From positions 992,001 through 1,056,000 of the forward strand of contig NZ_CADCWQ010000001.1 of the NCBI RefSeq assembly GCF_902806455.1: a stretch of DNA of 64,000 bases. Direction: 5' to 3'. The notes beneath the pieces are model-generated. The model saw only the letters and a list, made by a program, of their open reading frames with translations. It did no database searches and was not told the origin of the DNA. The number at the start of each line of letters is the position of its first letter. The stretch's first letter is position 1. The DNA comes from Virgibacillus doumboii. GTDB taxonomy: Bacteria > Bacillota > Bacilli > Bacillales > Amphibacillaceae. This document shows positions 6,815 through 16,306 of the stretch, in pieces. The translations under genes were made by a program, and so were the position numbers.

Positions 6815-9328
6815 ATGGCTGGTTTATTGACAAAAATATTCGGTGATGGCACCAAAAAACAACTTGCACAATTACAGAAAAAAGTCGATCAGATAGAAGC
6901 ATTGGAATCTGATATGGAAAAACTGTCTGATGATGATCTTACAAATAAAACCGCAGAATTCAAAGAACGTTATGAAAATGGAGAAACATTGAACGACATG
7001 ATGATTGAAGCTTATGCAGTTGTCCGTGAAGCTTCAAAGCGCGTTTTGAAAATGCGTCCTTTCCCGGTTCAGCTTATGGGTGCGATTGCGTTGCATGAAG
7101 GCAATATCGCTGAAATGAAAACCGGTGAAGGTAAAACATTAGCGTCAACTATGCCTGCATATTTAAATGCGATTTCCGGAAAAGGCGTTCATATTATAAC
7201 AGTAAACGAATACCTTGCAGACCGTGACGCGAGAGAAATGGGAGAACTGTATGGCTTTCTTGGTCTGACGGTTGGTTTAAATGGCAATGGACTTACGAAA
7301 GAAGAAAAGAGAGAAGCGTATTACAGTGATATCACGTATGGTACGAATAACGAATTTGGCTTCGATTATTTACGTGACAACATGGTTCTTTATAAAGAGC
7401 AAATGGTTCAGCGCCCGTTGAATTTTGCAATTATTGACGAGGTTGACTCCATTCTAATTGATGAAGCCAGAACACCATTAATTATTTCCGGCTCTGCACA
7501 AAAGTCAGCTGCCATGTATCAACAGGCCAACTCATTTGTAAGTACACTGAAACGTGAAACTGACTATACGTTTGATGAAAAAACAAAAGGTGTACAGTTG
7601 ACGGAAGAAGGTATAAATAAGGCAGAACGCTATTTCAGTATTGAAAACCTGTTCGATTTAAATAACGTATCACTGACACACCACATTAACCAGGCACTAA
7701 AAGCACATGCATCGATGCAGCGTGATACCGATTATGTTGTTCAGGAAGGCGAAGTAATTATCGTTGACCAATTCACAGGTCGTTTGATGAAAGGACGGCG
7801 CTACAGTGATGGACTTCATCAGGCAATCGAGGCAAAAGAAGGTCTGCAGATTCAAAATGAAAGCATGACACTGGCGTCCATTACATTCCAGAACTTCTTC
7901 CGTATGTACAATAAACTTTCCGGGATGACCGGTACTGCGAAGACAGAGGAAGAAGAATTCCGGAATATTTACAACATGGATGTCGTCGCGATTCCGACGA
8001 ACAAACCAATTGTCCGTGCTGATAATTCCGATATGATTTATAAATCAATGGAAGGAAAATTCCGGGCTGTTGTTAATGAAATTAAAGAGAGATATGAGAA
8101 CGGACAGCCGGTTCTTGTAGGTACGGTTGCTGTTGAAACATCCGAGCTGATTTCAAAAATGCTTAAGAATGCCGGTGTTAAACACAATGTCTTAAATGCG
8201 AAAAACCACTATCGGGAAGCGGAGATTATTGAAAATGCCGGCCAAAGAGGTGCAGTAACGATTGCAACCAATATGGCAGGTCGTGGTACGGATATTAAAC
8301 TTGGTGATGGAGTAACAGAACTTGGCGGTCTCGCTGTTATTGGTACGGAGCGGCATGAATCACGTCGTATTGATAACCAGCTGCGTGGACGTTCAGGACG
8401 TCAGGGTGACCCGGGACTGACGCAATTTTATTTATCGATGGAAGATGAATTAATGCGTCGTTTTGGATCGGACAATTTGAAGTCGATGATGGAACGTCTT
8501 GGAATGGATGACACACAGCCGATTGAAAGTAAAATGGTTTCCAGAGCGGTTGAATCTGCCCAGAAACGGGTTGAAGGTAACAACTTCGATGCACGTAAAA
8601 CTGTACTTTCCTATGATGATGTTTTACGTCAGCAACGTGAAATCATTTACAAGCAACGTTTTGATGTAATCGAAGCAAATGAGGATCTTCGTGAGATTGT
8701 TGAAGGTATGATTGTTTCAACACTTCAACGCGTGGTCCATGCAAATACCCAGGATGAACTTGACGAGAACTGGGAGCTCGATTCAATTGTGGAATATGTT
8801 CATGGCAATCTGCTCGATTATAACGATATTTCAGTGGATGACATTAAAGGAAAAGAGCCGGAAGAAATTACGGAATTTATTATGGAAAAAGTAAGAGCCC
8901 GTTATGATGAAAAAGAACAGGAGCTTACCCCTGAACAGATGCGCGAGTTTGAAAAGGTTATTTTACTTCGTACAGTGGATACGAAGTGGATGGACCATAT
9001 CGATCAAATGGATCAGCTTCGCCAGGGAATTCATTTACGTGCATACGGACAAAACGATCCATTGCAGGAATATCAGGCAGAAGGCTTCCACATGTTTGAA
9101 GAAATGGTTGTTGCAATTGAAGAAGAAGTTGCCAGATACGTAATGAAAGCACAAATACGCGAGAACCTGCAACGCCAGGAAGTTGTAAAGAATACACAAG
9201 CAGTTTCCGGTGATCAGGAAGAGAAGAAAAAATCACGTAAGCCATATGTGAAAACCGAGGATATCGGACGAAATGATCCATGTCCATGCGGCAGCGGTAA
9301 AAAGTATAAAAACTGTCATGGAAAATAA
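6815..9328 (+). CDS. secA: Preprotein translocase ATPase SecA
   Basis: SecA drives preproteins through the SecYEG channel by ATP hydrolysis. The 837-residue product is full length. Visible are Walker A (MKTGEGKTL, near residue 105), the DEVD box in [18 protein letters not shown] (near 210), helicase motifs such as [12 protein letters not shown] and [12 protein letters not shown], and the [13 protein letters not shown] segment. The extreme C-terminus carries the zinc-binding SecB/ribosome-contact tail [22 protein letters not shown] precedes the ATG. The gene order hpf-secA-prfB matches B. subtilis. Confidence 0.98.
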   Translation: MAGLLTKIFGDGTKKQLAQLQKKVDQIEALESDMEKLSDDDLTNKTAEFKERYENGETLNDMMIEAYAVVREASKRVLKMRPFPVQLMGAIALHEGNIAEMKTGEGKTLASTMPAYLNAISGKGVHIITVNEYLADRDAREMGELYGFLGLTVGLNGNGLTKEEKREAYYSDITYGTNNEFGFDYLRDNMVLYKEQMVQRPLNFAIIDEVDSILIDEARTPLIISGSAQKSAAMYQQANSFVSTLKRETDYTFDEKTKGVQLTEEGINKAERYFSIENLFDLNNVSLTHHINQALKAHASMQRDTDYVVQEGEVIIVDQFTGRLMKGRRYSDGLHQAIEAKEGLQIQNESMTLASITFQNFFRMYNKLSGMTGTAKTEEEEFRNIYNMDVVAIPTNKPIVRADNSDMIYKSMEGKFRAVVNEIKERYENGQPVLVGTVAVETSELISKMLKNAGVKHNVLNAKNHYREAEIIENAGQRGAVTIATNMAGRGTDIKLGDGVTELGGLAVIGTERHESRRIDNQLRGRSGRQGDPGLTQFYLSMEDELMRRFGSDNLKSMMERLGMDDTQPIESKMVSRAVESAQKRVEGNNFDARKTVLSYDDVLRQQREIIYKQRFDVIEANEDLREIVEGMIVSTLQRVVHANTQDELDENWELDSIVEYVHGNLLDYNDISVDDIKGKEPEEITEFIMEKVRARYDEKEQELTPEQMREFEKVILLRTVDTKWMDHIDQMDQLRQGIHLRAYGQNDPLQEYQAEGFHMFEEMVVAIEEEVARYVMKAQIRENLQRQEVVKNTQAVSGDQEEKKKSRKPYVKTEDIGRNDPCPCGSGKKYKNCHGK

Positions 9329-9332
9329 AGAT

Positions 9333-9575
9333 GGAGGCTGGGACATAACAAAAACGTGTAGGATAAGCAACGAACAATGTATGGATAAAGCGGAGGAAAT
9401 ATACGTAGACTCCTGCGGGAGGAAAGGCCTAGGTGAGATTCGGAGTGCGAAAGCACGGAGAGGCTCGACAGCCGCCCGCGGAAAGCGAAGTATATTTCCG
9501 GAGCGGTTTATGCACCATTTTCCAATTTGTTCGGATATTCCTTTTGATAAAACACTTTTGTACCAGCCTCTTTTT
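9333..9575. repeat. Hairpin-forming repeat between secA and prfB (core shared with the MITE-like family)
   Basis: The ends GGAGGCTGG (9333-9341) and CCAGCCTC (9563-9570) are inverted and the right arm is followed by five T, so the whole unit can fold as a very large terminator for secA. Inside lies the core seen elsewhere in the window. GCGGAGGAAATATACG and GACTCCTGCGGG are on one side, and GCCGCCCGCGGAAAGCGAAG followed by TATATTTCCGGAGCGG on the other. This copy lacks the terminal repeats found on the copies at 19857, 47959 and 62805. Short frames crossing it are not genes. Confidence 0.8.
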
Positions 9576-9606
9576 ACTGAAAATATCACATTATGAGGTG
9601 AATAAA

Positions 9607-10708
9607 ATGGAACTAGCAGAAATCAGCAATGAACTGGAACAAATGAAAAAGCGAATTAATGAATTCAGGGGGTCTCTTTGACTTAGATAACAAGAGAGAG
9701 CGCATAAAAGAGCTTGAAATGGAAATGACAGTTCCTGCGTTCTGGGATGATCCGTCTGAAGCACAAAAAGTTATTGATGAAAATAACGGATTGAAAAGTT
9801 ATGTGGATAATTTTGAGGATTTAGAGGAGAAACTCGATAACCTCAAAGTATCCTATGAACTGGTAAAGGAAGAAACTGATGCAGAATTATTTGCTGAACT
9901 TGAGGAAGAAATCACTGCTCTAAGAAAAAATATTAATGATTTTGAACTGCAGATGCTCTTAAGCGAACCATATGATGCAAATAATGCCATATTGGAACTG
10001 CATCCGGGAGCAGGTGGAACCGAGTCACAGGATTGGGCAAGCATGCTGCTCAGGATGTATCAGCGGTGGGCTGATAAGAAGAATTTTTCTGTGGAAACAT
10101 TGGATTACTTGCCAGGTGATGAAGCGGGTGTTAAGAGTGTTACGCTATTGATAAAGGGCCATAATGCCTATGGTAATTTGAAAGCTGAAAAAGGCGTCCA
10201 CAGGCTTGTTCGGATATCTCCATTTGACTCATCCGGACGACGTCACACATCTTTTACGTCGTGTGATGTAATGCCTGAAATGTCTGATGATGTTGATGTA
10301 GAGGTAAAAAATGAGGATATCAAGATTGATACGTACCGTGCCAGCGGGGCTGGTGGTCAGCACGTAAACACTACAGATTCGGCAGTTCGTATTACCCATT
10401 TACCGACAAAAACGATTGTTACGTGTCAGTCTGAACGGTCGCAAATCCAAAATCGGGAGCAGGCAATGAAAATGTTGAAGTCGAAACTGTACCAGCTTGA
10501 ATTGGAACGCCAGCAACAGGAAGTGGATGCACTAAGAGGAGAACAAAAAGAAATTGGCTGGGGAAGCCAAATTCGTTCGTATGTTTTCCATCCATACACT
10601 ATGGTAAAAGATCACCGTACAAATGTTGAAGTTGGTAATGCACAAGGTGTTATAGATGGTAATCTTGACCCGTTCATTGATGCCTATTTACGTGCACAAT
10701 TGAACTAA
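9607..10708 (+). CDS. prfB: Peptide chain release factor 2 (RF2), with programmed +1 frameshift
   Basis: RF2 reads UGA and UAA stop codons and triggers peptide release. Translation starts at ATG 9607 (GAGGTG upstream) and runs 24 codons to an in-frame TGA at 9679-9681. A +1 slip on CTT continues the frame from GAC at 9680 to the stop at 10708, giving 366 residues. The slip site is canonical: an SD-like AGGGGG at 9667-9672, three bases, then CTTTGAC. The second part shows the recognition motif [13 protein letters not shown] and the catalytic GGQ loop ([11 protein letters not shown]). RF2 thereby senses its own level. This is one functional gene, not a pseudogene. Confidence 0.97.
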
Positions 10709-10897
10709 ACGAAACAATTACCAAATGTTCACAATGAAGTCATGAAAATGACACAATTTGCCAAAAGCTTTGCCCCCCATGCGGTTATGTTCATTTTTAG
10801 TGAAAGACAGTGATGGACAAGGGTTTTAAATCATTGTAATTGGGTTATAATAACTGTGATAACCTTTACACTAAAATATGTTTGGGGGGATTTAAGC

Positions 10898-11278
10898 ATG
10901 AAAAAATGGTTATTGACAGTATTGTTCGGCTCAGCGCTTGTGCTCGGCGCTTGTGGCGGCGGAGGGGATGACGGCGCTACGGATGATTCAGCCGATAACG
11001 GCAGCAATGGTACTGAAGAATCTGCCGATGAAGGCGGCGGTACAGTTGATTCTGCTGCAGCCGAAGAAATTTACCAAAGTAATTGTGCTACCTGTCATGG
11101 TGCAGATCTATCCGGTGGTGCAGGTGCTGATTTGACATCAGTCGGTGCAGATCATTCATCTGATGAAATCAAGGATATTATTACAAATGGTACAGATGGT
11201 GGTATGCCGGCATTTGGATCTCAGCTATCTGAAGGAGACATCCAAACACTTGCTTCATGGTTAGCACAAAAAAAGTAA
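10898..11278 (+). CDS. cccB: Cytochrome c-551-type lipoprotein (CccB)
   Basis: Small membrane-anchored cytochrome c that carries electrons on the outer face of the membrane. The preferred start is ATG 10898, not the longer upstream frame, because it gives a clean lipoprotein signal (MKKWLLTVLFGSALVLGAC, lipid on Cys19) and lies after TTTGGGGGGA. A Gly/Asp/Ser-rich linker follows, then one heme site CATCH (Cys63, Cys66, His67) and a likely Met ligand in GGMPAFG (near Met103). Position before ftsEX matches B. subtilis cccB. It could feed the CuA enzyme encoded at 17.8 kb, but that is inference. Confidence 0.92.
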   Translation: MKKWLLTVLFGSALVLGACGGGGDDGATDDSADNGSNGTEESADEGGGTVDSAAAEEIYQSNCATCHGADLSGGAGADLTSVGADHSSDEIKDIITNGTDGGMPAFGSQLSEGDIQTLASWLAQKK

Positions 11279-11305
11279 TGCTAAAATAAATACCTAACGA
11301 TAAAA

Positions 11306-11347
11306 ACTTGGCTCAATGGATTCTTTCCAGTGGGCCAGCTTTTTTTA
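11306..11347 (+). terminator. Intrinsic terminator after cccB
   Basis: Imperfect stem TTGGCTCAATGG / CCAGTGGGCCAG followed by seven T. The rest of the gap to ftsE (11348-11623) is AT-rich. It holds a TATAAT at 11488-11493 that may be the ftsE -10 (no convincing -35) and no gene. Confidence 0.75.
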
Positions 11348-11623
11348 TCCACAAATTTTCTCCACTCCCAGCTCCTAAATTGCAAAATACTCCAATAGCG
11401 TACAAAATATTACAAAAATTTAAGAAATTTATAGCGTTTGAAATGAAAATGTAATAATTTTTGTCTAAAATTTTTGCTGAAAAATGTTATAATAGATAAT
11501 AATTATTTATTGGTTAATCAGAAATGTAATAGGAAAGGCGTGAAGCCACTTTCTAATTTCATTTATGCGCAAAGATTCGACAACATGAGACTACAACATT
11601 AAAAAGTAAAAGGTGATACATAG

Positions 11624-12310
11624 ATGATAAAAATGAAAGATATTTACAAGACGTATGCCAATGGGGTTACAGCCCTTAATGGCATTAATATAGATATTGA
11701 TCAGGGCGAGTTTGTATATATTGTCGGGCCAAGTGGTGCCGGTAAATCCACTTTTGTAAAACTGATGTACCGAGAAGTAAAGCCCTCAGATGGAACAATT
11801 ATCATTAACGAGGTCGATATGAGCGAACTGAAGGAGAAAAAAGTACCGTTTCTTCGCAGGGAAATCGGTGTTATATACCAGGACTTTAAGTTGCTTCCCA
11901 AACTATCAGTCTATGAAAATATCGCATTTGCACTGGAAGTTATCGAAGAATCTCCCCGTAATATCCGCAAACGTGTGATGGATGTTCTTGATCTGGTTGG
12001 TTTAAAGAATAAAGCCCGTTTTATTCCTGATGAATTATCAGGCGGGGAACAGCAACGGGTATCCATTGCCCGTGCTATTGTCAATCATCCGAAAATTGTT
12101 ATAGCGGACGAGCCTACAGGAAATCTGGACCCGGAGACATCATGGGGCATCATGCGGATCTTTGAAGAAATAAATGCCAGGGGTACAACGGTTATCATGG
12201 CCACCCACAGCAAAGAGATTGTTAACACGATTAAAAAACGAGTAATCGCGGTTGAAGATGGTTTAATCGTGCGTGACGAACAACGAGGTGAATACGGCTA
12301 TGAAGTTTAG
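11624..12310 (+). CDS. ftsE: Cell-division ABC transporter ATP-binding protein FtsE
   Basis: FtsE is the cytoplasmic ATPase of FtsEX, which does not transport but activates peptidoglycan hydrolases outside the cell. The 228-residue product shows Walker A GPSGAGKST (35-43), Q-loop YQDFKLLP, signature LSGGEQQRVS, Walker B IVIADEPT and the switch histidine in MATHSKEI. An AAAGGTGAT site precedes ATG. The last bases overlap the start of ftsX, so the pair is translationally coupled. Confidence 0.97.
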   Translation: MIKMKDIYKTYANGVTALNGINIDIDQGEFVYIVGPSGAGKSTFVKLMYREVKPSDGTIIINEVDMSELKEKKVPFLRREIGVIYQDFKLLPKLSVYENIAFALEVIEESPRNIRKRVMDVLDLVGLKNKARFIPDELSGGEQQRVSIARAIVNHPKIVIADEPTGNLDPETSWGIMRIFEEINARGTTVIMATHSKEIVNTIKKRVIAVEDGLIVRDEQRGEYGYEV

Positions 12311-13193
12311 TACGGTAAAAAGACATTTCAGAGAAGGTATAAAGAACATTTTCCGTAATGGATGGATGACTGTCGCATCTGTTGGCGCAGTGACAACAAC
12401 ACTTATTCTGGTAGGGGCGTTCCTTGCTCTAATGCTGAATCTTAATAATATGGCCAATACCCTTGAAGAGCAGGTACAGATTGATGCATTAATTGATCGC
12501 ACTGCCAATGAAGAACAAATAGAAGAACTTGGAAACAAGATTGAGCAAATGGAAGAAGCGAAAAGTGTTGAATTCTCTTCCAAAGATGAACAGCTTGCCC
12601 AGTTAATGGAAAGCATGGGGAAAGAAGGCGGCGCGTGGCAGATGTATCAACAGGAAAATCCATTAAGTCATGCATATATCGTTAAGGCAGACAACCCCGC
12701 TGATACAGAATCTTTGGCAAAACAAATTAACAGCCTTGATAATATTCAGGAAGTCAACTATGGAAGAGATGTTATTCATCGATTATTTCAGTTTAATGAA
12801 TACGCACGTAACATCGGATTGGTATTAATTTTGGGATTAGTATTTACTGCTATATTCCTCATTTCAAATACAATTAAACTTACAATCATGGCCCGAAGCA
12901 AGGAAATTGGTATTATGAAGCTTGTCGGAGCTACAAATGGATTTATCCGCTGGCCGTTCTTTATCGAAGGGATGCTGCTTGGAGTGTTAGGCGCAATTAT
13001 TCCAATCTCACTTGTTTTAGGTGGATATTACTATTTGGAAAATAGTATCAGCGGACAAATTACCTACGACTTCGTTGAGCTATTGCCATTTAATCCATTT
13101 GCATGGCAACTTTCTCTTATTATCCTGGTCATCGGCGCATTCATTGGAGTTTGGGGCAGTGTCATGAGTGTCCGTAAATTCCTGAAAGTTTAA
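12300..13193 (+). CDS. ftsX: Cell-division ABC transporter permease FtsX
   Basis: FtsX is the membrane partner of FtsE; its extracellular loop contacts a coiled-coil hydrolase. I choose ATG 12300 (MKFSTVKRHFREGIKNIF), which follows a GAGGTG site and overlaps ftsE by 11 bp, over an upstream in-frame ATG. The 297-residue product has one N-terminal membrane segment (about 22-45), a large external domain (about 46-165) and three C-terminal segments (LVLILGLVFTAIFLIS; MLLGVLGAIIPISLVL; LSLIILVIGAFIGVWG). The cytoplasmic EIGIMKLVGAT loop typical of the FtsX/MacB fold is present. Confidence 0.96.
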   Translation: MKFSTVKRHFREGIKNIFRNGWMTVASVGAVTTTLILVGAFLALMLNLNNMANTLEEQVQIDALIDRTANEEQIEELGNKIEQMEEAKSVEFSSKDEQLAQLMESMGKEGGAWQMYQQENPLSHAYIVKADNPADTESLAKQINSLDNIQEVNYGRDVIHRLFQFNEYARNIGLVLILGLVFTAIFLISNTIKLTIMARSKEIGIMKLVGATNGFIRWPFFIEGMLLGVLGAIIPISLVLGGYYYLENSISGQITYDFVELLPFNPFAWQLSLIILVIGAFIGVWGSVMSVRKFLKV

Positions 13194-13253
13194 TAAAAGT
13201 AAATTCCTATAAACAATTATGCATTTATTTTTTAGAGGGAAAGGGGAAACGTG

Positions 13254-14573
13254 ATGAGAAAAGTAGTTTCGTATTTACTAATAGCTGTACTGGTTCTCGG
13301 TACAGGCTTAGTAGATTGGCAGAAAGTATCGGCAGCTTCAGCCGGAGAAGTTAAACAGGAAATTAACGATTTAGAAGAAAAACAGGACCAACTGAACAAA
13401 AAGAAATCTGAAATAAAAAATGACAAGGCAAATACCGAAGAAAAGATTGACGAAAACCTTGATAAGCAAGAAGACGTTAAAGGCGACATTAACTCAATCG
13501 ACCAGCAACTGGATACAACAAGAAACAAGATTGAAGCAAAGGAAAATGACATTGCAGCAACAAATAAGGAAATTGAAGAATTAAAACGGCGGGTTAATGA
13601 CTTACATAACAGGATTGACCAGCTTAAAGAAGAAATCAAAGAATTAAAGGAACGAATTAAAAAACGGGAAAAATTGTTGAAAGACCGTCTTCGTGCTATA
13701 CAGTCAAACGGTGGGAGTATGAAATATCTGGAAGTAATCCTGGGCGCACAAAGCTTTGGTGATTTTATCAGCAGATCCTCAGCTGTTAACACGATTATGG
13801 ACCAGGATAAACATATCATGGAAACACATATGGCTGAAAAAAAGGAAGTAGAATCGAAAAAGGAAGAAGTAGAACAAAAGAAAGCTGAAGTAGAAGAAAA
13901 GAAAGCAGAGGTCGAAGCGAAAAAAGCATCTCTGGAAAGTCAAAGACAGGAATTGGAATCCTTGAAATCTCAGTTGAACGATCAAATGGCTGAAAAAGAG
14001 CAGAAAATGGGAGAACTTAAAGAACAGCATAATCATCTGGAACAATATAAAATGAGTCTGGCAGAACAGCAACAAGTTCTGAATGACCAGGCTGCTGTTA
14101 TCGCACAGGCTAAAAAAGAAGCTCAAAACCAACTTAATCAACTATCTGGAGATAATAAAGGCTCGTCATCAAGCTCAGCCGGTGGGGGTAATGGTACCTT
14201 TATCTGGCCTGTATCCCCAAATATTTCTTCAGGATTTGGATCAAGAAGTTTGGGATACCATTATGGTGTAGACTTTGCACATCCGACCGGTACTGCTGTT
14301 TCAGCTGCAGCAGGTGGTGTAGTTACAAGATCTGCTTATTCCAGCAGTTATGGAAATGTAATATACATTTATCATGCCCAGTATGATAAAACGACAGTAT
14401 ATGCACATTTGTCCAGCCGATCAGTATCACTTGGTCAAAGCGTATCCAGAGGACAAACAATTGGTGCAGTAGGCAATACCGGAAATTCATATGGAGCTCA
14501 TTTGCATTTTGAGGTTCACAATGGTGGATGGAATTATCATTCTGGAATAAACCCAATGCCATTCCTTCCCTAA
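13254..14573 (+). CDS. Coiled-coil M23 murein endopeptidase, probable FtsEX-activated hydrolase
   Basis: The 439-residue product has a signal peptide (residues 1 to about 27), a very long coiled coil (about 28-290, with repeats such as KKEEVEQKKAEVEEKKAEVEAKK), a short Ser/Gly linker and a C-terminal LytM/M23 domain. Zinc and catalytic residues look intact: HYGVD, the later VYAHL histidine and HLHFEVH. ATG 13254 fits the AAAGGGGA site better than the GTG three bases earlier. Coming 60 bp after ftsX, it is the probable extracellular target of FtsEX. B. subtilis uses CwlO, which has an NlpC/P60 domain instead; this layout resembles EnvC of E. coli. Confidence 0.9.
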   Translation: MRKVVSYLLIAVLVLGTGLVDWQKVSAASAGEVKQEINDLEEKQDQLNKKKSEIKNDKANTEEKIDENLDKQEDVKGDINSIDQQLDTTRNKIEAKENDIAATNKEIEELKRRVNDLHNRIDQLKEEIKELKERIKKREKLLKDRLRAIQSNGGSMKYLEVILGAQSFGDFISRSSAVNTIMDQDKHIMETHMAEKKEVESKKEEVEQKKAEVEEKKAEVEAKKASLESQRQELESLKSQLNDQMAEKEQKMGELKEQHNHLEQYKMSLAEQQQVLNDQAAVIAQAKKEAQNQLNQLSGDNKGSSSSSAGGGNGTFIWPVSPNISSGFGSRSLGYHYGVDFAHPTGTAVSAAAGGVVTRSAYSSSYGNVIYIYHAQYDKTTVYAHLSSRSVSLGQSVSRGQTIGAVGNTGNSYGAHLHFEVHNGGWNYHSGINPMPFLP

Positions 14574-14620
14574 TTTTTAACGAATGTATTTGCAATTTGT
14601 TTGCATAAACTATAATATTA

Positions 14621-14655
14621 GAGGCATCGCACATTACGGTGTGATGCCTCTTTAT
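14621..14655 (+). terminator. Terminator-like hairpin between the M23 gene and ctpB
   Basis: GAGGCATCGCAC (14621-14632) pairs with GTGTGATGCCTC (14639-14650), followed by a short TTTAT tail. A TATAAT (14611-14616) lies just upstream, so this could also sit in a ctpB leader. Confidence 0.7.
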
Positions 14656-14710
14656 AAGTATTGGAAGAGGACGACCCATCGATCAAATACATACTAGTTG
14701 GGGTGAGAAG

Positions 14711-16171
14711 ATGAAGCTTCGCAAGCAACATATCGTACTCATATTATTTGCGGCTCTTGTCTTAGGGTTTGCTGGTGCCTTTTTTGGAATAAAACTGGCA
14801 CAGCCTGATTCAGTAACAGAACTCATAGAGGATACTGTTGAAACGTCACAGCAATCGCAACAAGAGACAGATGAAATACCCGCAAACGTTCAAAAAGTTG
14901 CCCGGGCATACAATATAATAAAAGAAAACTATCTGAATGATGTGGAAGATAAACAATTAATAGAAGGTGCCATACAGGGAATGCTTACATCGTTGAAAGA
15001 TCCATACAGCTCTTATATGGATGCGGAAACGATGGAACAGTTCAATGAAACAATCGAATCCTCATTTGAAGGGATTGGTGCAGAAGTCAGTACGGTAAAT
15101 GGAAAAGTGACGATTGTTGCACCGATTAAAGATTCACCTGCTGAAGAAGCGGGATTACGGCCAAATGACCAGATTTTGAGTGTGGATGGCGAAAGTGTAG
15201 TAGGAATGGATTTATATGAAGCGGTTGAAAAAATCCGCGGGGAAAAGGGCACAGAAGTTGTCCTCGAAGTTCAGCGTGCCGGTGTTTCTGAACCGTTTAA
15301 TGTAACAATTACACGTGATAATATACCATTGGAAACTGTGTATTCAGAAGTGAAAAAAGTTGACGATAAGAAGACCGGTATAATTGAAATCACCACTTTT
15401 TCAGAAAATACTGCTGAACATTTTAATAAACAGTTAAGTGAATTGGAAAACAAAAATATTGAAGGACTAGTAATTGATGTACGGGGTAACCCAGGCGGTC
15501 TTTTAACTGCCGTAGAAGGTATCCTGAAGAACTTTATTCCAAAAGACATTCCTTACGTACAAATCGAGAATCCAGATGGAAAAAGGTCCAAATCCTTCTC
15601 GAACCTCGAGGAGAAAAAACCGTATCCAATCAGTGTCCTTATCAATGAAGGAAGTGCATCAGCTTCGGAAATACTGGCAGTAGCGATGAAAGAAGTAGGC
15701 TATGATGTTGTTGGTAAGACCAGTTATGGTAAAGGTACGGTACAGAAAGCAATACCATTTGGAGATGGCAGTACGATTAAATTGACCTTTTATAAATGGC
15801 TCTCGCCAGAAGGTACTTGGATTCACGAAAAAGGTGTAAAGCCTACGGTGAAGGCAGAGCAGCCTGAATATTATTTTACAAATCCTGTTCAGGTGGAAGA
15901 ACCTATCACATACAATCATACAGGTGAAAAGGTTGAGAATCTGCAGATCATGCTTAAAGGTATAGGATATGACCCTGGACGGACGGATGGTTACTTCAGC
16001 AGGCAAACAGAATCAGCAGTTGAAGCTTTTCAAACGGATAATGATCTCGAAGTTACCGGAGAGGTTAATGGAAAGACTGCAGGTTTAATTGAGTCGCAGG
16101 TAGTTGATAAAGTTCGTTCTGGTAAAGATGACAGGCAAATGGAAAAAGCGCTGAACGTTTTATATGAGTAA
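14711..16171 (+). CDS. ctpB: Carboxy-terminal processing protease CtpB (S41 family)
   Basis: CtpB is a membrane-anchored serine protease; in B. subtilis it cleaves SpoIVFA to trigger sigma-K activation during sporulation. The 486-residue product has an N-terminal anchor (about 6-27), a PDZ domain (about 105-180; GIGAEVSTVNGKVTIVAPI, SPAEEAGLRPNDQIL), and the S41 core with catalytic Ser in NEGSASASEILA and Lys in TSYGKGTVQ. A C-terminal peptidoglycan-binding domain follows (about 400-465; LQIMLKGIGYDPGRTDGYF). A GGGGTGAG site precedes ATG. It lies directly before minJ; swrA, present between them in B. subtilis, is missing. Confidence 0.94.
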   Translation: MKLRKQHIVLILFAALVLGFAGAFFGIKLAQPDSVTELIEDTVETSQQSQQETDEIPANVQKVARAYNIIKENYLNDVEDKQLIEGAIQGMLTSLKDPYSSYMDAETMEQFNETIESSFEGIGAEVSTVNGKVTIVAPIKDSPAEEAGLRPNDQILSVDGESVVGMDLYEAVEKIRGEKGTEVVLEVQRAGVSEPFNVTITRDNIPLETVYSEVKKVDDKKTGIIEITTFSENTAEHFNKQLSELENKNIEGLVIDVRGNPGGLLTAVEGILKNFIPKDIPYVQIENPDGKRSKSFSNLEEKKPYPISVLINEGSASASEILAVAMKEVGYDVVGKTSYGKGTVQKAIPFGDGSTIKLTFYKWLSPEGTWIHEKGVKPTVKAEQPEYYFTNPVQVEEPITYNHTGEKVENLQIMLKGIGYDPGRTDGYFSRQTESAVEAFQTDNDLEVTGEVNGKTAGLIESQVVDKVRSGKDDRQMEKALNVLYE

Positions 16172-16177
16172 GGTATT

Positions 16178-16208
16178 CCGTGGGTGATGCCCGCGGATTT
16201 CCTTTTTA
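16178..16208 (+). terminator. Intrinsic terminator after ctpB
   Basis: TCCGTGGG pairs with CCCGCGGA (one G-T pair) around TGATG, followed by a T-rich tail. Confidence 0.75.
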
Positions 16209-16238
16209 ATTGAGTTTGTGGATAGTAAAGCAGGAAAT

Positions 16239-16258
16239 TATTCGACAAATATCGAATA
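16239..16258. promoter_or_regulatory. Palindrome upstream of minJ
   Basis: TATTCGA and TCGAATA form perfect 7-bp arms around a 6-bp spacer. The left arm includes TTCGACA, the complement of a Spo0A 0A-box. It lies about 50 bp before the minJ start. No regulator can be assigned. Confidence 0.35.
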
Positions 16259-16306
16259 TAGCAGTAATGGAAACAATTATTGCATCTATGCTGGAAGGTG
16301 ATCATA

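Noticed and set aside
9273..9596. Short frames on both strands between secA and prfB
   Set aside because: They come from the hairpin-forming repeat.
9607..9681. In-frame TGA in prfB as evidence of a pseudogene
   Set aside because: It is the normal programmed +1 frameshift site.
13232..13819. 195-codon minus-strand frame opposite the M23 hydrolase gene
   Set aside because: Ser/Leu/Phe-rich shadow produced by the Lys/Glu-rich coiled coil on the plus strand.
16172..16306. A swrA gene between ctpB and minJ
   Set aside because: Only 135 bp with a terminator and a palindrome; no frame long enough.
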